64,000 bases of DNA. Source: Oscillochloris sp. ZM17-4. Its GTDB lineage: Bacteria > Chloroflexota > Chloroflexia > Chloroflexales > Chloroflexaceae. Positions within the stretch are counted from its first letter, which is position 1; every line of letters starts with the position of its first letter. Position numbers and translations under genes: made by a program. The stretch lies in the NCBI RefSeq assembly GCF_019599295.1, contig NZ_JAIEWN010000017.1:30067-94066 (forward strand), written 5' to 3'. Of this stretch, positions 18,101 to 25,327 are shown piece by piece. The notes beneath the pieces were generated by a model. It had not been told where the DNA came from and made no database searches. It was given only the letters and a program-made list of their open reading frames with translations.

Positions 18101-18433
18101 ATGTGCCCAGAGCGCGATGGTGGCGTAGATCTGGCGGTAGTGCTCCTGTCGATCCTGTGTGGCTGGCGGAGATAGGTGCCGGGCTGAGGGACGGCGGGAC
18201 GTGCCCATTCTGGGCCTGATCTCTTCGCCGAGGAGCTTCGTCAGCGGCCCCTTTGCGTCACAGCTGCGGCACCAGTAGCGCTCGTGGCCGGGCTCCATCC
18301 AGACATGGAAGCGGTCGCTGCGCTGGTCTCCGCCGCAGAAGGGGCACGCGCCAACATGCTCCTTGGTGCGGCGACTCACCAGCCGCAGCGGCGGGAGTTT
18401 GTTTGGGAGGGTTATGGTTGGCTGTCGGTCCAT
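15131..18433 (-). CDS. Zinc-finger/TOPRIM primase-like protein with DinG/XPD-like helicase region
   Basis: This 1100-residue protein has a CHC2-type zinc finger (C30-x2-C33 ... C55-x2-C58) and a TOPRIM region (ILTEGEFKAL 241-250 and ILAYDSG 291-297). A P-loop ATPase core follows, with PPGSGKG 444-450 and DEFD 565-568. A motif-VI-like VQCALRGRP sits near 909-917. Between Walker A and B sit four cysteines, C500-x20-C521-x3-C525-x5-C531. This is the position and spacing style of the Fe-S cluster in DinG/XPD helicases. A helix-turn-helix-like stretch (about 978-995) and a basic tail end the protein. The combination fits a plasmid- or phage-type replication protein that binds origin DNA, unwinds it and supports priming. 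It is divergent from a strong promoter and lies beside iteron-like repeats. No separate polymerase-type primase domain was recognised, so primase activity is not certain. Confidence 0.8.
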   Translation of the reverse strand: MDRQPTITLPNKLPPLRLVSRRTKEHVGACPFCGGDQRSDRFHVWMEPGHERYWCRSCDAKGPLTKLLGEEIRPRMGTSRRPSARHLSPPATQDRQEHYRQIYATIALWAHTILCDPANPEPLDYIRQRGIDRSTVSRHILGATLRDPQAIPELLRRDCPELIAYAEEAGVLVQDHAGDLRAHPNLCGALIFPYIADGEIVDLRARSYPGKGYKSLPGGYTDRGATFPFGWDDLDDADTIILTEGEFKALAVTQAYQAGQLSIPAMAHPGLSYIREEWANQLRSRGVRTIILAYDSGPRPIKDDLPQLAPEETWSIRHGQRLAEAGLEVRVLRLPIAPGQQKADLDAFLLDHSATRLQHLIDTAPTLRDFHRALPRNLLTAAKLPQLQTYPTRRARPKRLEESTSAPTATHRPTIRLSDVRAQIAVQVREHAQAGQGFLVLAHPPGSGKGHNTIAGLQSYLEGSDNEPGRIVWTALRKEQIRDQDGLELTPLHGRNPGNCRKFGEAQVLSAKGYSVRDTLCRRRCPYVDHCIYLRQFSQDAHFFAPMPLLQATGWWERAGVIVLDEFDPARLTRIVHLTSADLAAMGRTSTCPHTHVVLRWISLVLAGTTDRLLTGVMLLADLESTARAEGLSLDTILNTACANLPTDDEHSILPGLPQGAGLSAYEALPPNYLAILLQQIAHERRLHLTGIPFTSRIELSSGRLLLFLRIEHLIAQLANPEQPKIILDATVSDSLLRAIFPDAPIQIQRPDITSGAQVHQIITRDWAKSTLRGTRRTNWYAEVSAQIRPDRPTLVVCTQACVNDLRQFLTAHGHQQIEVAHYGALRGSNAYKGYDVILAQIYHPNLEAIVREGRALFAHDRDPLNEEIIATERILEDATGARWSVQVPIFADDRLTALLESRREAEMVQCALRGRPLDHPEAQITLLFGMPLPGLLPTTVREGNASPTSNIGRQEAARASIIEAAERLLTAGKRWFSIDDLAHASNVSYATVRKYWEYVAIRLRLRHGHQIRHDVCSSAEQQRSYRRKILIRRGRIVPPKKEPRQVAEPPPQASTSVKSLFLARNMIYVTRLFHRVTWPYRHAHRYRRRYHPCSTGPPD

Positions 18434-18498
18434 ACTGGCTCTTGTCTACCTCTACCCCAAATACAGGCAACAAAAAGACAACTTGTCACGGAATACCG

Positions 18499-18528
18499 TT
18501 GACAGAGGGAGTCCAAGGATGTTATAGT
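18499..18528 (+). promoter_or_regulatory. Strong sigma-70-type promoter
   Basis: A perfect TTGACA (18499-18504) is followed after 18 bases by TATAGT (18523-18528). It points away from the primase-like gene and towards the iterons. No protein gene lies on this strand downstream, which suggests an RNA product. Confidence 0.7.
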
Positions 18529-18534
18529 AGCAAC

Positions 18535-18665
18535 GGCGATACTGTTATTTCGCGATGGCACTCCTTTCTTGCTATTGCGATGGGGCCTTCGACTACGTGC
18601 TTGGCGGCGTGGTAGTCGAGGGCCTTTGCCATGCCCGCGTGCCATTTCCGGCTCGCGGGTTTTTC
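18535..18665 (+). ncRNA. Candidate small RNA divergent from the replication gene
   Basis: This transcript of about 130 bases is predicted from the promoter at 18499-18528 to a terminator at 18634-18665. It contains a stable stem (18584-18596 with 18612-18624, 13 pairs with one G-T), then a GC-rich terminator stem. A 78-codon frame from 18555 runs through the terminator and lacks a ribosome site, so coding is unlikely. If the primase-like mRNA begins upstream of about 18540 on the other strand, this RNA would be antisense to its leader, as in plasmid copy-number control. That is inference; no family match is claimed. Confidence 0.45.
18634..18665 (+). terminator. Intrinsic terminator of the candidate small RNA
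   Basis: CCCGCG (18634-18639) pairs with CGCGGG (18654-18659) and is followed at once by TTTTT. It has the classic order for the + strand. Confidence 0.55.
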
Positions 18666-18712
18666 TATTCGTCTCACATCTTCAGGTGCAGACGGGAACT
18701 ATTGTACTATAT

Positions 18713-18721
18713 TTATCCACT
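18713..18721 (+). promoter_or_regulatory. DnaA-box-like site
   Basis: TTATCCACT differs at only the last base from the TTATCCACA consensus. It follows an AT-rich stretch (18700-18713) and lies 93 bases before an array of short repeats, as in iteron-type plasmid origins. A single near-match can occur by chance. Confidence 0.4.
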
Positions 18722-18813
18722 TTCGTGTAGCTCGACTCTGGGCGCGTATCTATGCGCTGAGTCTATCAAAATCTCGCGCCATACTCAATAGGTTTGCGCG
18801 CCAGTATGCGCGA

Positions 18814-18895
18814 ATCTCGCGCCAATCTCGCGCCACTCGCGCCACTCGCGCCACTCGCGCCACGTTCGCGCCACGTTCGCGCCACGTCTGCGCCA
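18814..18895 (+). repeat. Eight iteron-like direct repeats (core TCGCGCCA)
   Basis: Eight head-to-tail units of 11 or 9 bases were read: two ATCTCGCGCCA, three CTCGCGCCA, two CGTTCGCGCCA and one CGTCTGCGCCA. A further partial copy lies at 18771-18780. The 11-base period is about one helical turn, as expected for binding sites lined up on one DNA face. Together with the DnaA-box-like site and the adjacent replication-type gene this resembles an origin. No spacers are present, so it is not a CRISPR array. Confidence 0.7.
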
Positions 18896-18910
18896 GTGTC
18901 GTATGCGGGA

Positions 18911-18955
18911 AACGATCAAGCGCGCCGTATCACCGGCGCGCTTGATCGTTTTTTC
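18911..18955 (+). terminator. Strong intrinsic terminator after the iterons
   Basis: Perfect 16-base arms (18911-18926 and 18935-18950) enclose an 8-base loop and are followed by TTTT. The T-run is on the + strand, where no gene is seen upstream. It may end a second short transcript across the iterons or act on both strands for the convergent gene ending at 18965. Confidence 0.75.
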
Positions 18956-18964
18956 TTGGTGGGG

Positions 18965-19945
18965 CTACTTGCGTGCGAGGCGGTAGCGCGCCCGTGAGGT
19001 CGGCCCATCCATCTGAACCAGGCCAAGCTTGAGCATGATCTGGAGGTCACGCTGGACATTGCGCCGGGCCTCGCCTATTGCGTCAGCCAGCTCGGCGCTC
19101 GTGGCCGCACGACGCCCGCCGATTTCGGCCAGGATCCGCTCCTGGCGTAGAGTTAGGGTCAGATCATCGACACCCTCAGTCTGACTCATCGGCCGGGCGA
19201 ACACCTGGAAGGTGAAGAATGTCGTGTCGTCGTGGTAGATCGGTGGCTCGCAGCCCATGCTGGCAAGGGTGTCGAGCACGGTATCGATACCCATGCCGAA
19301 CTTCTCTACCAGGCCGCCATGGTAGAGAAGCTGGGCCAGCGCCGGGTTGCGCGAGACCTGGGCGACTCGGATGTTCTCCACAGTGACGCCTGCGGGTAGG
19401 CCTCCCGGCGTCACCCAGCGGATGAAGCCGGGGTGCATTTCGATGCGGGCGATTGCCCCGGCCAGGCCCCAATCGCGGTGGCAGAGGGTGTTGACTGTTA
19501 GCTCACGCAGCACTGTGGTGTTGAAGGCATGCTCTTCAACGCGCTCTGCGCCCTCTAGGCGGTAGCGGTGTTCGGATCGTGCCCAGAGCAGATCGACGGT
19601 GCGGTTGATCACGTCAATGATCGGCCCGCGGATCTGGCGCGAAAAGACCATGGCGGTCGAGTGGGCGTTTGGTCCGCTGAACTGGGCGATGTCGACGCCT
19701 GCGGTGTCGAGCCAGCGATCCGGCTCGGCGGCGAAGACCAGCATGCCCGCAATCGTTGGTCGTAGCGCGTCTTCTTCGGAAGTGAGGCAGTGGTAGCGCT
19801 GGAGATATGCGATCGAATCGGTGGTCCCCTCGTAGCCGCGTCGCTCGACGGCGGTGCGGATGTGGCGCCGCACGAGGTCGAGGTCGAGATCCTCGATGCG
19901 CGCGCCAGCGACTGTCTGGCGCTCATTGAGTCTCTGGTCGATCAT
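18965..19945 (-). CDS. HATPase_c_4/AlbA-family regulator lacking its N-terminal domain
   Basis: The 326-residue protein matches the C-terminal two thirds of Schlafen/AlbA_2-type transcriptional regulators (also called RecG-like ATP-binding proteins). Visible landmarks are LRELTVNTLCHRDW, a sandwich with TPGGLPAGVTVENI, RNPALAQLLYHGGLVEKFGMGI, and a C-terminal winged-helix-like region (RQERILAEIGGRRAATSAELADAIG). The usual N-terminal AlbA_2 domain of about 120 residues is absent. The sequence begins where that domain would end (TVAGARIEDLDLDLVRRHI). rfbC lies only 12 bases upstream, so the missing part is not encoded there. It is probably a truncated or rearranged regulator co-transcribed with rfbC. 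Confidence 0.75.
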   Translation of the reverse strand: MIDQRLNERQTVAGARIEDLDLDLVRRHIRTAVERRGYEGTTDSIAYLQRYHCLTSEEDALRPTIAGMLVFAAEPDRWLDTAGVDIAQFSGPNAHSTAMVFSRQIRGPIIDVINRTVDLLWARSEHRYRLEGAERVEEHAFNTTVLRELTVNTLCHRDWGLAGAIARIEMHPGFIRWVTPGGLPAGVTVENIRVAQVSRNPALAQLLYHGGLVEKFGMGIDTVLDTLASMGCEPPIYHDDTTFFTFQVFARPMSQTEGVDDLTLTLRQERILAEIGGRRAATSAELADAIGEARRNVQRDLQIMLKLGLVQMDGPTSRARYRLARK

Positions 19946-19957
19946 GCCTGTGGTCCT

Positions 19958-20488
19958 CTAGCCCCCAAAGTCCGGCCATTGTGTGTCCTTCGGGCTCATC
20001 TCAGTGGGCTCCAGGGGCCATGTGATGCCGAAGGCTGGGTCGTTGTGGCGCACGCCGCCCTCTGCGCTTGGCATGTAGGGCTGAGAGACCTGGTACATCA
20101 CCTCGACGTCATCCACGAGGGTCTGGAATCCGTGGGCGAAGCCCTCTGGCACGTACAGGGCGCGGCGGTTCTCATCGGTGAGCTCGACGCCGATCCAGCG
20201 CTTGAAGGATGGTGACTCGGGGCGCAGGTCGATGATCACGTCGAGGATGGCTCCGCGTATACATCGAACGAGCTTCGTCTCGGCATAGGGATGGTGCTTA
20301 AAGTGCATCCCACGCAGCGTGCCCTTCACGCGGTTGTACGAGAGGTTCATCTGCGCGATGTGAGAGCTCAGGCCGCGGCTCTCAAAATCATCGGGCGACC
20401 AGGAGCGGGCGAAGAATCCGCGGTTGTCCTCGAAACGCTGTACGTCGATGATGAATGCGCCTACGAGCTCGGTGGGCGTAAAGAACAT
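19958..20488 (-). CDS. rfbC: dTDP-4-dehydrorhamnose 3,5-epimerase
   Basis: The 176-residue cupin enzyme converts dTDP-4-keto-6-deoxyglucose to the rhamno form. Family motifs are clear: an early F.DNRGFF.RSW, RGMHFKHHPYAETKLVRCIRG with the catalytic His, LYVPEGFAHGFQTL, and the final EGGVRHNDPAFGITWP. The length is normal. The dehydratase that makes its substrate (rfbB) is at 25328 on the opposite strand; rfbA and rfbD are not in the window. It is followed 12 bases later by the truncated AlbA-type regulator. Confidence 0.93.
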   Translation of the reverse strand: MFFTPTELVGAFIIDVQRFEDNRGFFARSWSPDDFESRGLSSHIAQMNLSYNRVKGTLRGMHFKHHPYAETKLVRCIRGAILDVIIDLRPESPSFKRWIGVELTDENRRALYVPEGFAHGFQTLVDDVEVMYQVSQPYMPSAEGGVRHNDPAFGITWPLEPTEMSPKDTQWPDFGG

Positions 20489-20624
20489 GCTGCTACCTCT
20501 AGCTGCCGTCGGCGCGTCGCGCTATGGCGTGAGCGAGTTGCCGATCTGTGATCAGGCTGATGTCATGGCTGCTAGGATACTCTTGATCCTCAGGTATTGT
20601 CCAGCCGGGGCGGCCAGATCGTTA

Positions 20625-20660
20625 GCCGCTATCCGCCAGCACGTGCTGGCGGATAGCGGC
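20625..20660 (-). terminator. 36-bp perfect palindrome after lhgO
   Basis: Two 18-base arms meet without a loop (GCCGCTATCCGCCAGCAC and its complement), starting 7 bases past the lhgO stop. It forms a strong cruciform-type hairpin without a T-run. It separates lhgO from rfbC. Confidence 0.55.
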
Positions 20661-20666
20661 TCGCTC

Positions 20667-21884
20667 TTAGGCCGTCAAGAGCGTGCGTCGCTCGGGCGCG
20701 GGGATGCGCTCGACGATAGCCTTGCCGATCTCGATCGATGCGGTCGCCGCCGGCGATGGCGCGTTACAGATGTGGATGGAGCGCTCTCCGTTGATGATCA
20801 CAAAGTCGTCCATGAGCGTGCCATCATGCATAAGCGCTTGGGCGCGCACGCCGGCGTGGGTTGGCACGACATCTTTGGGCTTGATATCGGGGATGATCTG
20901 CTGCATGCTGCGGACGAAGAGCGCCTTGCTGGCCGAGCGCAGCATCTCTTTCACGCCCTCGCCCATATACTTCCCTGCGAGCTTCCAGAAGGCAGGGTAG
21001 CTCAGCACCTCGCCGAGGTCGCGCAGGTCGATGTCCGTCTTCCGGTAGCCCTCACGCTTGAGCGCCAGCACTGCGTTGGGGCCGGCGTGTACCGTGCCGT
21101 CGATCATCCGGGTGAAGTGGACGCCGAGGAAGGGGAAGTTTGGATTTGGCACCGGGTAGATCAGCCCCTTCACCATGTGGCGCTTCTCGGGGACGAGCTC
21201 ATAGTACTCGCCGCGGAAGGGGATGATCTTCATTCCGGTGCGGGCTCCAGACATGTCGGCGACACGGTCGCTGTGGAGGCCCGCGCAGTTGATCAGAAAG
21301 CGCGCCTGCATTGCCCCTCTGCTGGTCTCCACGGTCACCAGATCGCCGCGCTCGGTGATCGATAGCACCCTGGTGCTCAGGTGGAGCTCACCGCCCTGCT
21401 CGCGGACGATCCGCGCGTAGGCCTCGCTCACCTGGGTGTAGTTGACGATCCCGGTGCTGGGGATGTAGATCCCGGCGACTGCCCGCACGTGGGGCTCGCG
21501 CTCGCGGATCTGCTCAGGTCCGATTTTTTGCGCCTCCAGACCGTTCGCCAGGGCGCGCTGGTAGAGGTTCTCCAGCCGCTCTCGCTCGCTCTGTGCGGTG
21601 GCGACGATCAGCTTGCCGCATACCTCATAGGCGATCCCCTGCTCTTGGCAGAATGCGACCATTGAACGCTGCCCCGCGCGGGCGAATTGGGCCTTTAGGC
21701 TGCCTGGCTTGTAGTAGACGCCGGCATGGATCACGCCGCTGTTGTTGCCGGTCTGGTGGGCCGCCCAGCGCGACTCCTTCTCGCAGACGGCGATCTTTGC
21801 CTGCGGGTGCTGCGTTCCGAGCGCCATGGCTGTGGAGAGGCCAACGATCCCGCCTCCGACGATAAGGTAGTCATAGGTTGGCAT
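20667..21884 (-). CDS. lhgO: L-2-hydroxyglutarate oxidase
   Basis: This 405-residue FAD-dependent oxidoreductase of the DAO family has the dinucleotide-binding N-terminus YLIVGGGIVGLSTAMAL. It also shows the LhgO-specific HQTGNNSGVIHAGVYYKPGS motif. GLHSDRVADMSG, FRGEYYELVPEKRHMVKGLIYPVP and a C-terminal HICNAPSPAATASIEIGK segment follow. The family oxidises L-2-hydroxyglutarate to 2-oxoglutarate and passes electrons to the membrane quinone pool. It sits among polysaccharide genes without an obvious functional link; a hairpin on each side suggests an independent unit. Confidence 0.92.
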   Translation of the reverse strand: MPTYDYLIVGGGIVGLSTAMALGTQHPQAKIAVCEKESRWAAHQTGNNSGVIHAGVYYKPGSLKAQFARAGQRSMVAFCQEQGIAYEVCGKLIVATAQSERERLENLYQRALANGLEAQKIGPEQIREREPHVRAVAGIYIPSTGIVNYTQVSEAYARIVREQGGELHLSTRVLSITERGDLVTVETSRGAMQARFLINCAGLHSDRVADMSGARTGMKIIPFRGEYYELVPEKRHMVKGLIYPVPNPNFPFLGVHFTRMIDGTVHAGPNAVLALKREGYRKTDIDLRDLGEVLSYPAFWKLAGKYMGEGVKEMLRSASKALFVRSMQQIIPDIKPKDVVPTHAGVRAQALMHDGTLMDDFVIINGERSIHICNAPSPAATASIEIGKAIVERIPAPERRTLLTA

Positions 21885-21940
21885 GGTGGTTGCTCAGCTC
21901 TTGATCTTCTAGGGTGCAAGTCTGCTTTGTCATGTATAAA

Positions 21941-21980
21941 GAGGGTAGAAGGAGGGCGATATCCCGCCCTCCTCTCACCC
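21941..21980 (-). terminator. Terminator-like hairpin after the UDP-glucuronate decarboxylase gene
   Basis: GGAGGGCG (21951-21958) pairs with CGCCCTCC (21965-21972), with further imperfect pairing outside (GAGGGT / ACCCTC). It lies just past the minus-strand stop at 21987, which points to the end of that gene. Confidence 0.6.
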
Positions 21981-21986
21981 TCGCTG

Positions 21987-22937
21987 CTAGATCTCTCCGA
22001 GCCGCTGGAGCTCCTCGCGAAACCAGGGTATGGTGCGCTCCAGGCCCTCCTGTAGGCTTACTTGTGGCCCCCAGCCGAGGATCGTGCTGGCCTTGGTGAT
22101 GTCGGGCTGGCGCACCTGTGGGTCGTCCTTGGTGCGTAGATCTTTTGTGATGGTGCCGGCTTTGTTCCCTACGAGATCATTCACCAGGTGGGCGAACTCT
22201 TTGATCGTGAACTCGCCGGGGTTGCCAATATTTACCGGCTCGACCTCGTCAGAGGCCAGCAGCCGGTAGATCCCGTCCACCAGGTCGCTCACATACTGGA
22301 ACGAGCGGGTCTGCATCCCGTCGCCATAGAGGGTCAGTGCTTCGCCGCGTAGGGCTTGCGCGATGAAGTTGGGCACGACACGCCCATCACGCAGGCGCAT
22401 GCGCGGCCCGTAGGTGTTGAAGATTCGTACGATACGAGTCTCGACGCCGTGAAAGGTGTGGTAGGCCATCGTGATGGCCTCGGCGAAGCGCTTGGCCTCG
22501 TCGTACACGCCGCGCGGGCCGACCGGGTTCACGTGGCCGTAGTAGCTCTCGGGCTGCGGGTGTACCTGCGGGTCGCCGTAGACCTCTGATGTTGAGGCGA
22601 GCAGAAAGCGGGCCTTCTTCTCTTTGGCCAGGCCGAGGGCCTTGTGGGTGCCTAATGCTCCTACCTTCAGCGTCTGGATGGGAAGCTCCAGGTAGTCGAT
22701 CGGCGAGGCCGGCGAGGCGAAGTGGAGGATTGCGTCTAGGGGGCCGTCAACATAGATATAGTTGGTGACGTCATGCTTGATGAAGGTGAAGCGCTCGTGG
22801 CCGGCCAGGTGGGCGATGTTGTCGGTGGTCCCGGTGATCAGGTTGTCCATCGCGATAACCGTGTGGCCCTCCGCCAGGAATCGGTCGCTGAGATGTGAAC
22901 CGAGGAACCCGGCCCCGCCCGTGATCAGAACGCGCAT
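21987..22937 (-). CDS. UDP-glucuronate decarboxylase (UXS-type SDR)
   Basis: The ATG at 22937 is preceded by GGAGAGGAGAA; a longer frame exists but begins with a Gly/Met-rich leader. The 316-residue extended SDR has [14 protein letters not shown], a substrate-site [13 protein letters not shown] and [29 protein letters not shown]. The catalytic YDEAK and [11 protein letters not shown] complete it. The [16 protein letters not shown] region is typical of enzymes making UDP-xylose from UDP-glucuronate. It is divergent from the aminotransferase gene at 23190 across about 250 bases that must hold both promoters. Confidence 0.88.
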   Translation of the reverse strand: MRVLITGGAGFLGSHLSDRFLAEGHTVIAMDNLITGTTDNIAHLAGHERFTFIKHDVTNYIYVDGPLDAILHFASPASPIDYLELPIQTLKVGALGTHKALGLAKEKKARFLLASTSEVYGDPQVHPQPESYYGHVNPVGPRGVYDEAKRFAEAITMAYHTFHGVETRIVRIFNTYGPRMRLRDGRVVPNFIAQALRGEALTLYGDGMQTRSFQYVSDLVDGIYRLLASDEVEPVNIGNPGEFTIKEFAHLVNDLVGNKAGTITKDLRTKDDPQVRQPDITKASTILGWGPQVSLQEGLERTIPWFREELQRLGEI

Positions 22938-23189
22938 ATCAAGGTTCTCCTCTCCCTGTGCGGCCATTCCGCCCAGGCCCAAGTCTGTGTCGCAGATGAC
23001 TGTAGCGCTCGTCTATGAATGCTTGATGATATTTAGCATGCGCTGCGCTACCGAGTTCGTCACATCAGGCTCATTGTACACTACGCGCTCATCTGCACCA
23101 TACCACGCTGCGCTCAGGGACAGCTCAGCCGGCCTCAGATCACGCCGTGGTACAATCCCCCGCAGGAATCAAACCCTACGAGGCACTCG

Positions 23190-24317
23190 ATGGAATCTCC
23201 CGCTGTCCCATTTGGTGATCTGCGTCGCCAGAATGCGGTGATGCGCGCTGAGCTTGATGCGGCCATGGCCCGTGTTATCGAGAGCGGTTGGTATATCCTC
23301 GGCCGTGAGGTGGCGTCTTTCGAGGAGGAGTTCGCCGCCTACTGCGGGGCTGCGTTGTGTGTCGGCGTGGCGAGCGGTGCTGAGGCGCTCTATCTGGCTC
23401 TGGCCGCCCTTGATGCCGTCGGCCCGGACGCTGAGGTGATCACGGTCGCTAACGCTTGCATGTACCAGGTTGCCGCCATCCTCCAGGCCGGAGCGCGACC
23501 GGTGCTGATCGATGTGGATCCGATGACTCACACGATGGATCCGCAGGCGCTTGAGGCGGCGATCTCGTCGCGCACTCGGGCGATTATGCCCGTTCATCTC
23601 TTCGGCCGTCTCGCTGATATGCCTGCGATTATGGCGATTGCAGATCGCCATGGGATCCCGGTCGTTGAGGATGCGGCGCAGGCCCATGGAGCCTGGCTGT
23701 TCGGCACCGATGGGCACCCGCGTAAGGCCGGGGTCTGGGGGGCTATCGCCTGCTTTAGCTTCTACCCCTCGAAGAATCTTGGCGCCCTTGGCGACGGCGG
23801 TGCGCTCACCACGAGCGATCCGGAGATCGCCGCTCGCCTGCGCCGCCTCCGCATGTACGGCTGGGGCAGCAAGTATCACACCCGCGAGCCTGGCGGTCGG
23901 AACTCGCGCCTGGATGAGCTACAGGCGGCGCTGCTGCGGGTGAAGCTGCGCTATCTCGATGCGGGTAACGCCGCGCGTCGCGAGCGGGCCTCATGGTATG
24001 CCGAGCTTCTCGCCGCTGCGCCGCTGACTCTCCCGTCTCCTGATCATGGACACGTCTACCATCTGTATGTGATCGAGTCTTCGCAGCGCGATCTGCTACG
24101 CTCCCATCTCCAGGCTCGTGGTGTCGGCTGCGATGTCCACTACCCCGAGCCGGCTCACCTCCAGCCGGCCTATGCCGATCTGGGCTACGCTCCTGGCAGC
24201 CTGCCCCATACCGAGACACTCGCCGGGAGAATCCTCTCGCTGCCGATGTTTCCCGAGCTGAGTCGTGTCGAGGTCGAGCGGGTGGCCGCCGTTGTGATTG
24301 AGGGGGTATCTCGATGA
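23190..24317 (+). CDS. DegT/DnrJ/EryC1/StrS sugar aminotransferase
   Basis: The 375-residue PLP enzyme has the family signature: [41 protein letters not shown], and the PLP lysine in [36 protein letters not shown] also fits. The sequence is closest in style to 3-amino-sugar forming enzymes (FdtB/DesV type). The stop overlaps the next gene by four bases and rfbB follows. A dTDP-3-amino-3,6-dideoxyhexose is a reasonable but unproven product. Confidence 0.9.
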   Translation: MESPAVPFGDLRRQNAVMRAELDAAMARVIESGWYILGREVASFEEEFAAYCGAALCVGVASGAEALYLALAALDAVGPDAEVITVANACMYQVAAILQAGARPVLIDVDPMTHTMDPQALEAAISSRTRAIMPVHLFGRLADMPAIMAIADRHGIPVVEDAAQAHGAWLFGTDGHPRKAGVWGAIACFSFYPSKNLGALGDGGALTTSDPEIAARLRRLRMYGWGSKYHTREPGGRNSRLDELQAALLRVKLRYLDAGNAARRERASWYAELLAAAPLTLPSPDHGHVYHLYVIESSQRDLLRSHLQARGVGCDVHYPEPAHLQPAYADLGYAPGSLPHTETLAGRILSLPMFPELSRVEVERVAAVVIEGVSR

Positions 24318-25318
24318 GTGACACGCGCAGCATCGCCGAGCACTTCGCTGGTGCCCACGTCTTGATCACTGGCGGTATTGGCTTCGTCGGCGCGAACTTG
24401 GCCCGGCGTCTGGTTGCCCTTGGCTCGGAGGTGACTCTGGTTGACTCGTTGATCCCTGAGTACGGCGGCAACCTCTACAATATCAGCGGCATTGATGATC
24501 GGGTGAAGGTGAACATCGCCGATGTGCGCGATGAGTACTCCATGAACTTTCTTGTCCAGGGGAAGGACTACTTGTTCAACCTCGCTGGTCAGACAAGTCA
24601 TATGGATTCGATGCGAGACCCCTATACGGACCTAGAGATCAATTGTCGCGCCCAGCTTTCTATTCTGGAGGCCTGCCATAAGTACAACTCGGCCATTAAG
24701 GTCGTCTACGCGAGCACCCGCCAGATCTATGGCAAGCCCGACTATCTGCCGGTTGATGAGCGCCATTTGCTGCATCCCACTGATGTCAATGGCATTAACA
24801 AGATGGCTGGCGAGTGGTATCACATCCTGTACAACAATGTCTATGGGGTGCGCGCCTGCGCGCTGCGCCTAACCAATACCTATGGTCCGCGTATGCGGGT
24901 GAAGGACGCGCGCCAGACCTTTCTGGGCATCTGGATCAAGAATTTGCTCGATGGCGTGCCCATCCAGATCTGGGGCGATGGCATGCAGATCCGCGACTTC
25001 ACCTATGTCGATGACTGTGTCGAGGCGCTGCTGCTCGCGGCGGCGACGCCGAGCGCCCACGGCCAGATCTTTAACCTCGGCAGCGATGAGACGATCAACC
25101 TGAAGCATTTGGCCGCCCTTCTGGTTGAGATCGCTGGCTCTGGCAGCTATGAGATAATCCCCTATCCGGCTGACCGCAAGCCGATTGATATCGGTGACTA
25201 CTACGGCGACTACCGCTTTATCCAGGGGCGTCTCGGCTGGCGTCCGCAGATCGGCCTGCGAGATGGCCTCGCTCGTACGATCGACTTCTACCGTGAGAAT
25301 AAGCAGTTTTATTGGTGA
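24314..25318 (+). CDS. NAD-dependent epimerase/dehydratase with substituted catalytic Tyr
   Basis: This 334-residue extended SDR has the nucleotide-binding VLITGGIGFVGANLARRL and the downstream [15 protein letters not shown] and DFTYVDDCVEALLLA segments. The conserved YxxxK reads N159-G-I-N-K163 (DVNGINKMAGEW), so the catalytic tyrosine is an asparagine while the lysine is kept. The Ser/Thr site is YASTRQIYG. An altered enzyme or one using another general acid is possible. It is co-translated with the aminotransferase upstream and lies 10 bases before rfbB, so it probably acts on the same nucleotide sugar. Confidence 0.82.
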   Translation: MSDTRSIAEHFAGAHVLITGGIGFVGANLARRLVALGSEVTLVDSLIPEYGGNLYNISGIDDRVKVNIADVRDEYSMNFLVQGKDYLFNLAGQTSHMDSMRDPYTDLEINCRAQLSILEACHKYNSAIKVVYASTRQIYGKPDYLPVDERHLLHPTDVNGINKMAGEWYHILYNNVYGVRACALRLTNTYGPRMRVKDARQTFLGIWIKNLLDGVPIQIWGDGMQIRDFTYVDDCVEALLLAAATPSAHGQIFNLGSDETINLKHLAALLVEIAGSGSYEIIPYPADRKPIDIGDYYGDYRFIQGRLGWRPQIGLRDGLARTIDFYRENKQFYW

Positions 25319-25327
25319 GGCATACTG

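Noticed and set aside
18555-18791. 78-codon plus-strand frame over the candidate small RNA
   Set aside because: It crosses a strong terminator and has no ribosome site; an RNA product fits better.
18814-18895. Short repeat array as a CRISPR
   Set aside because: Units of 9-11 bases touch each other without spacers and there is no cas gene nearby.
20424-21365. 313-codon plus-strand open frame
   Set aside because: It overlaps the well-supported lhgO and rfbC genes on the other strand.
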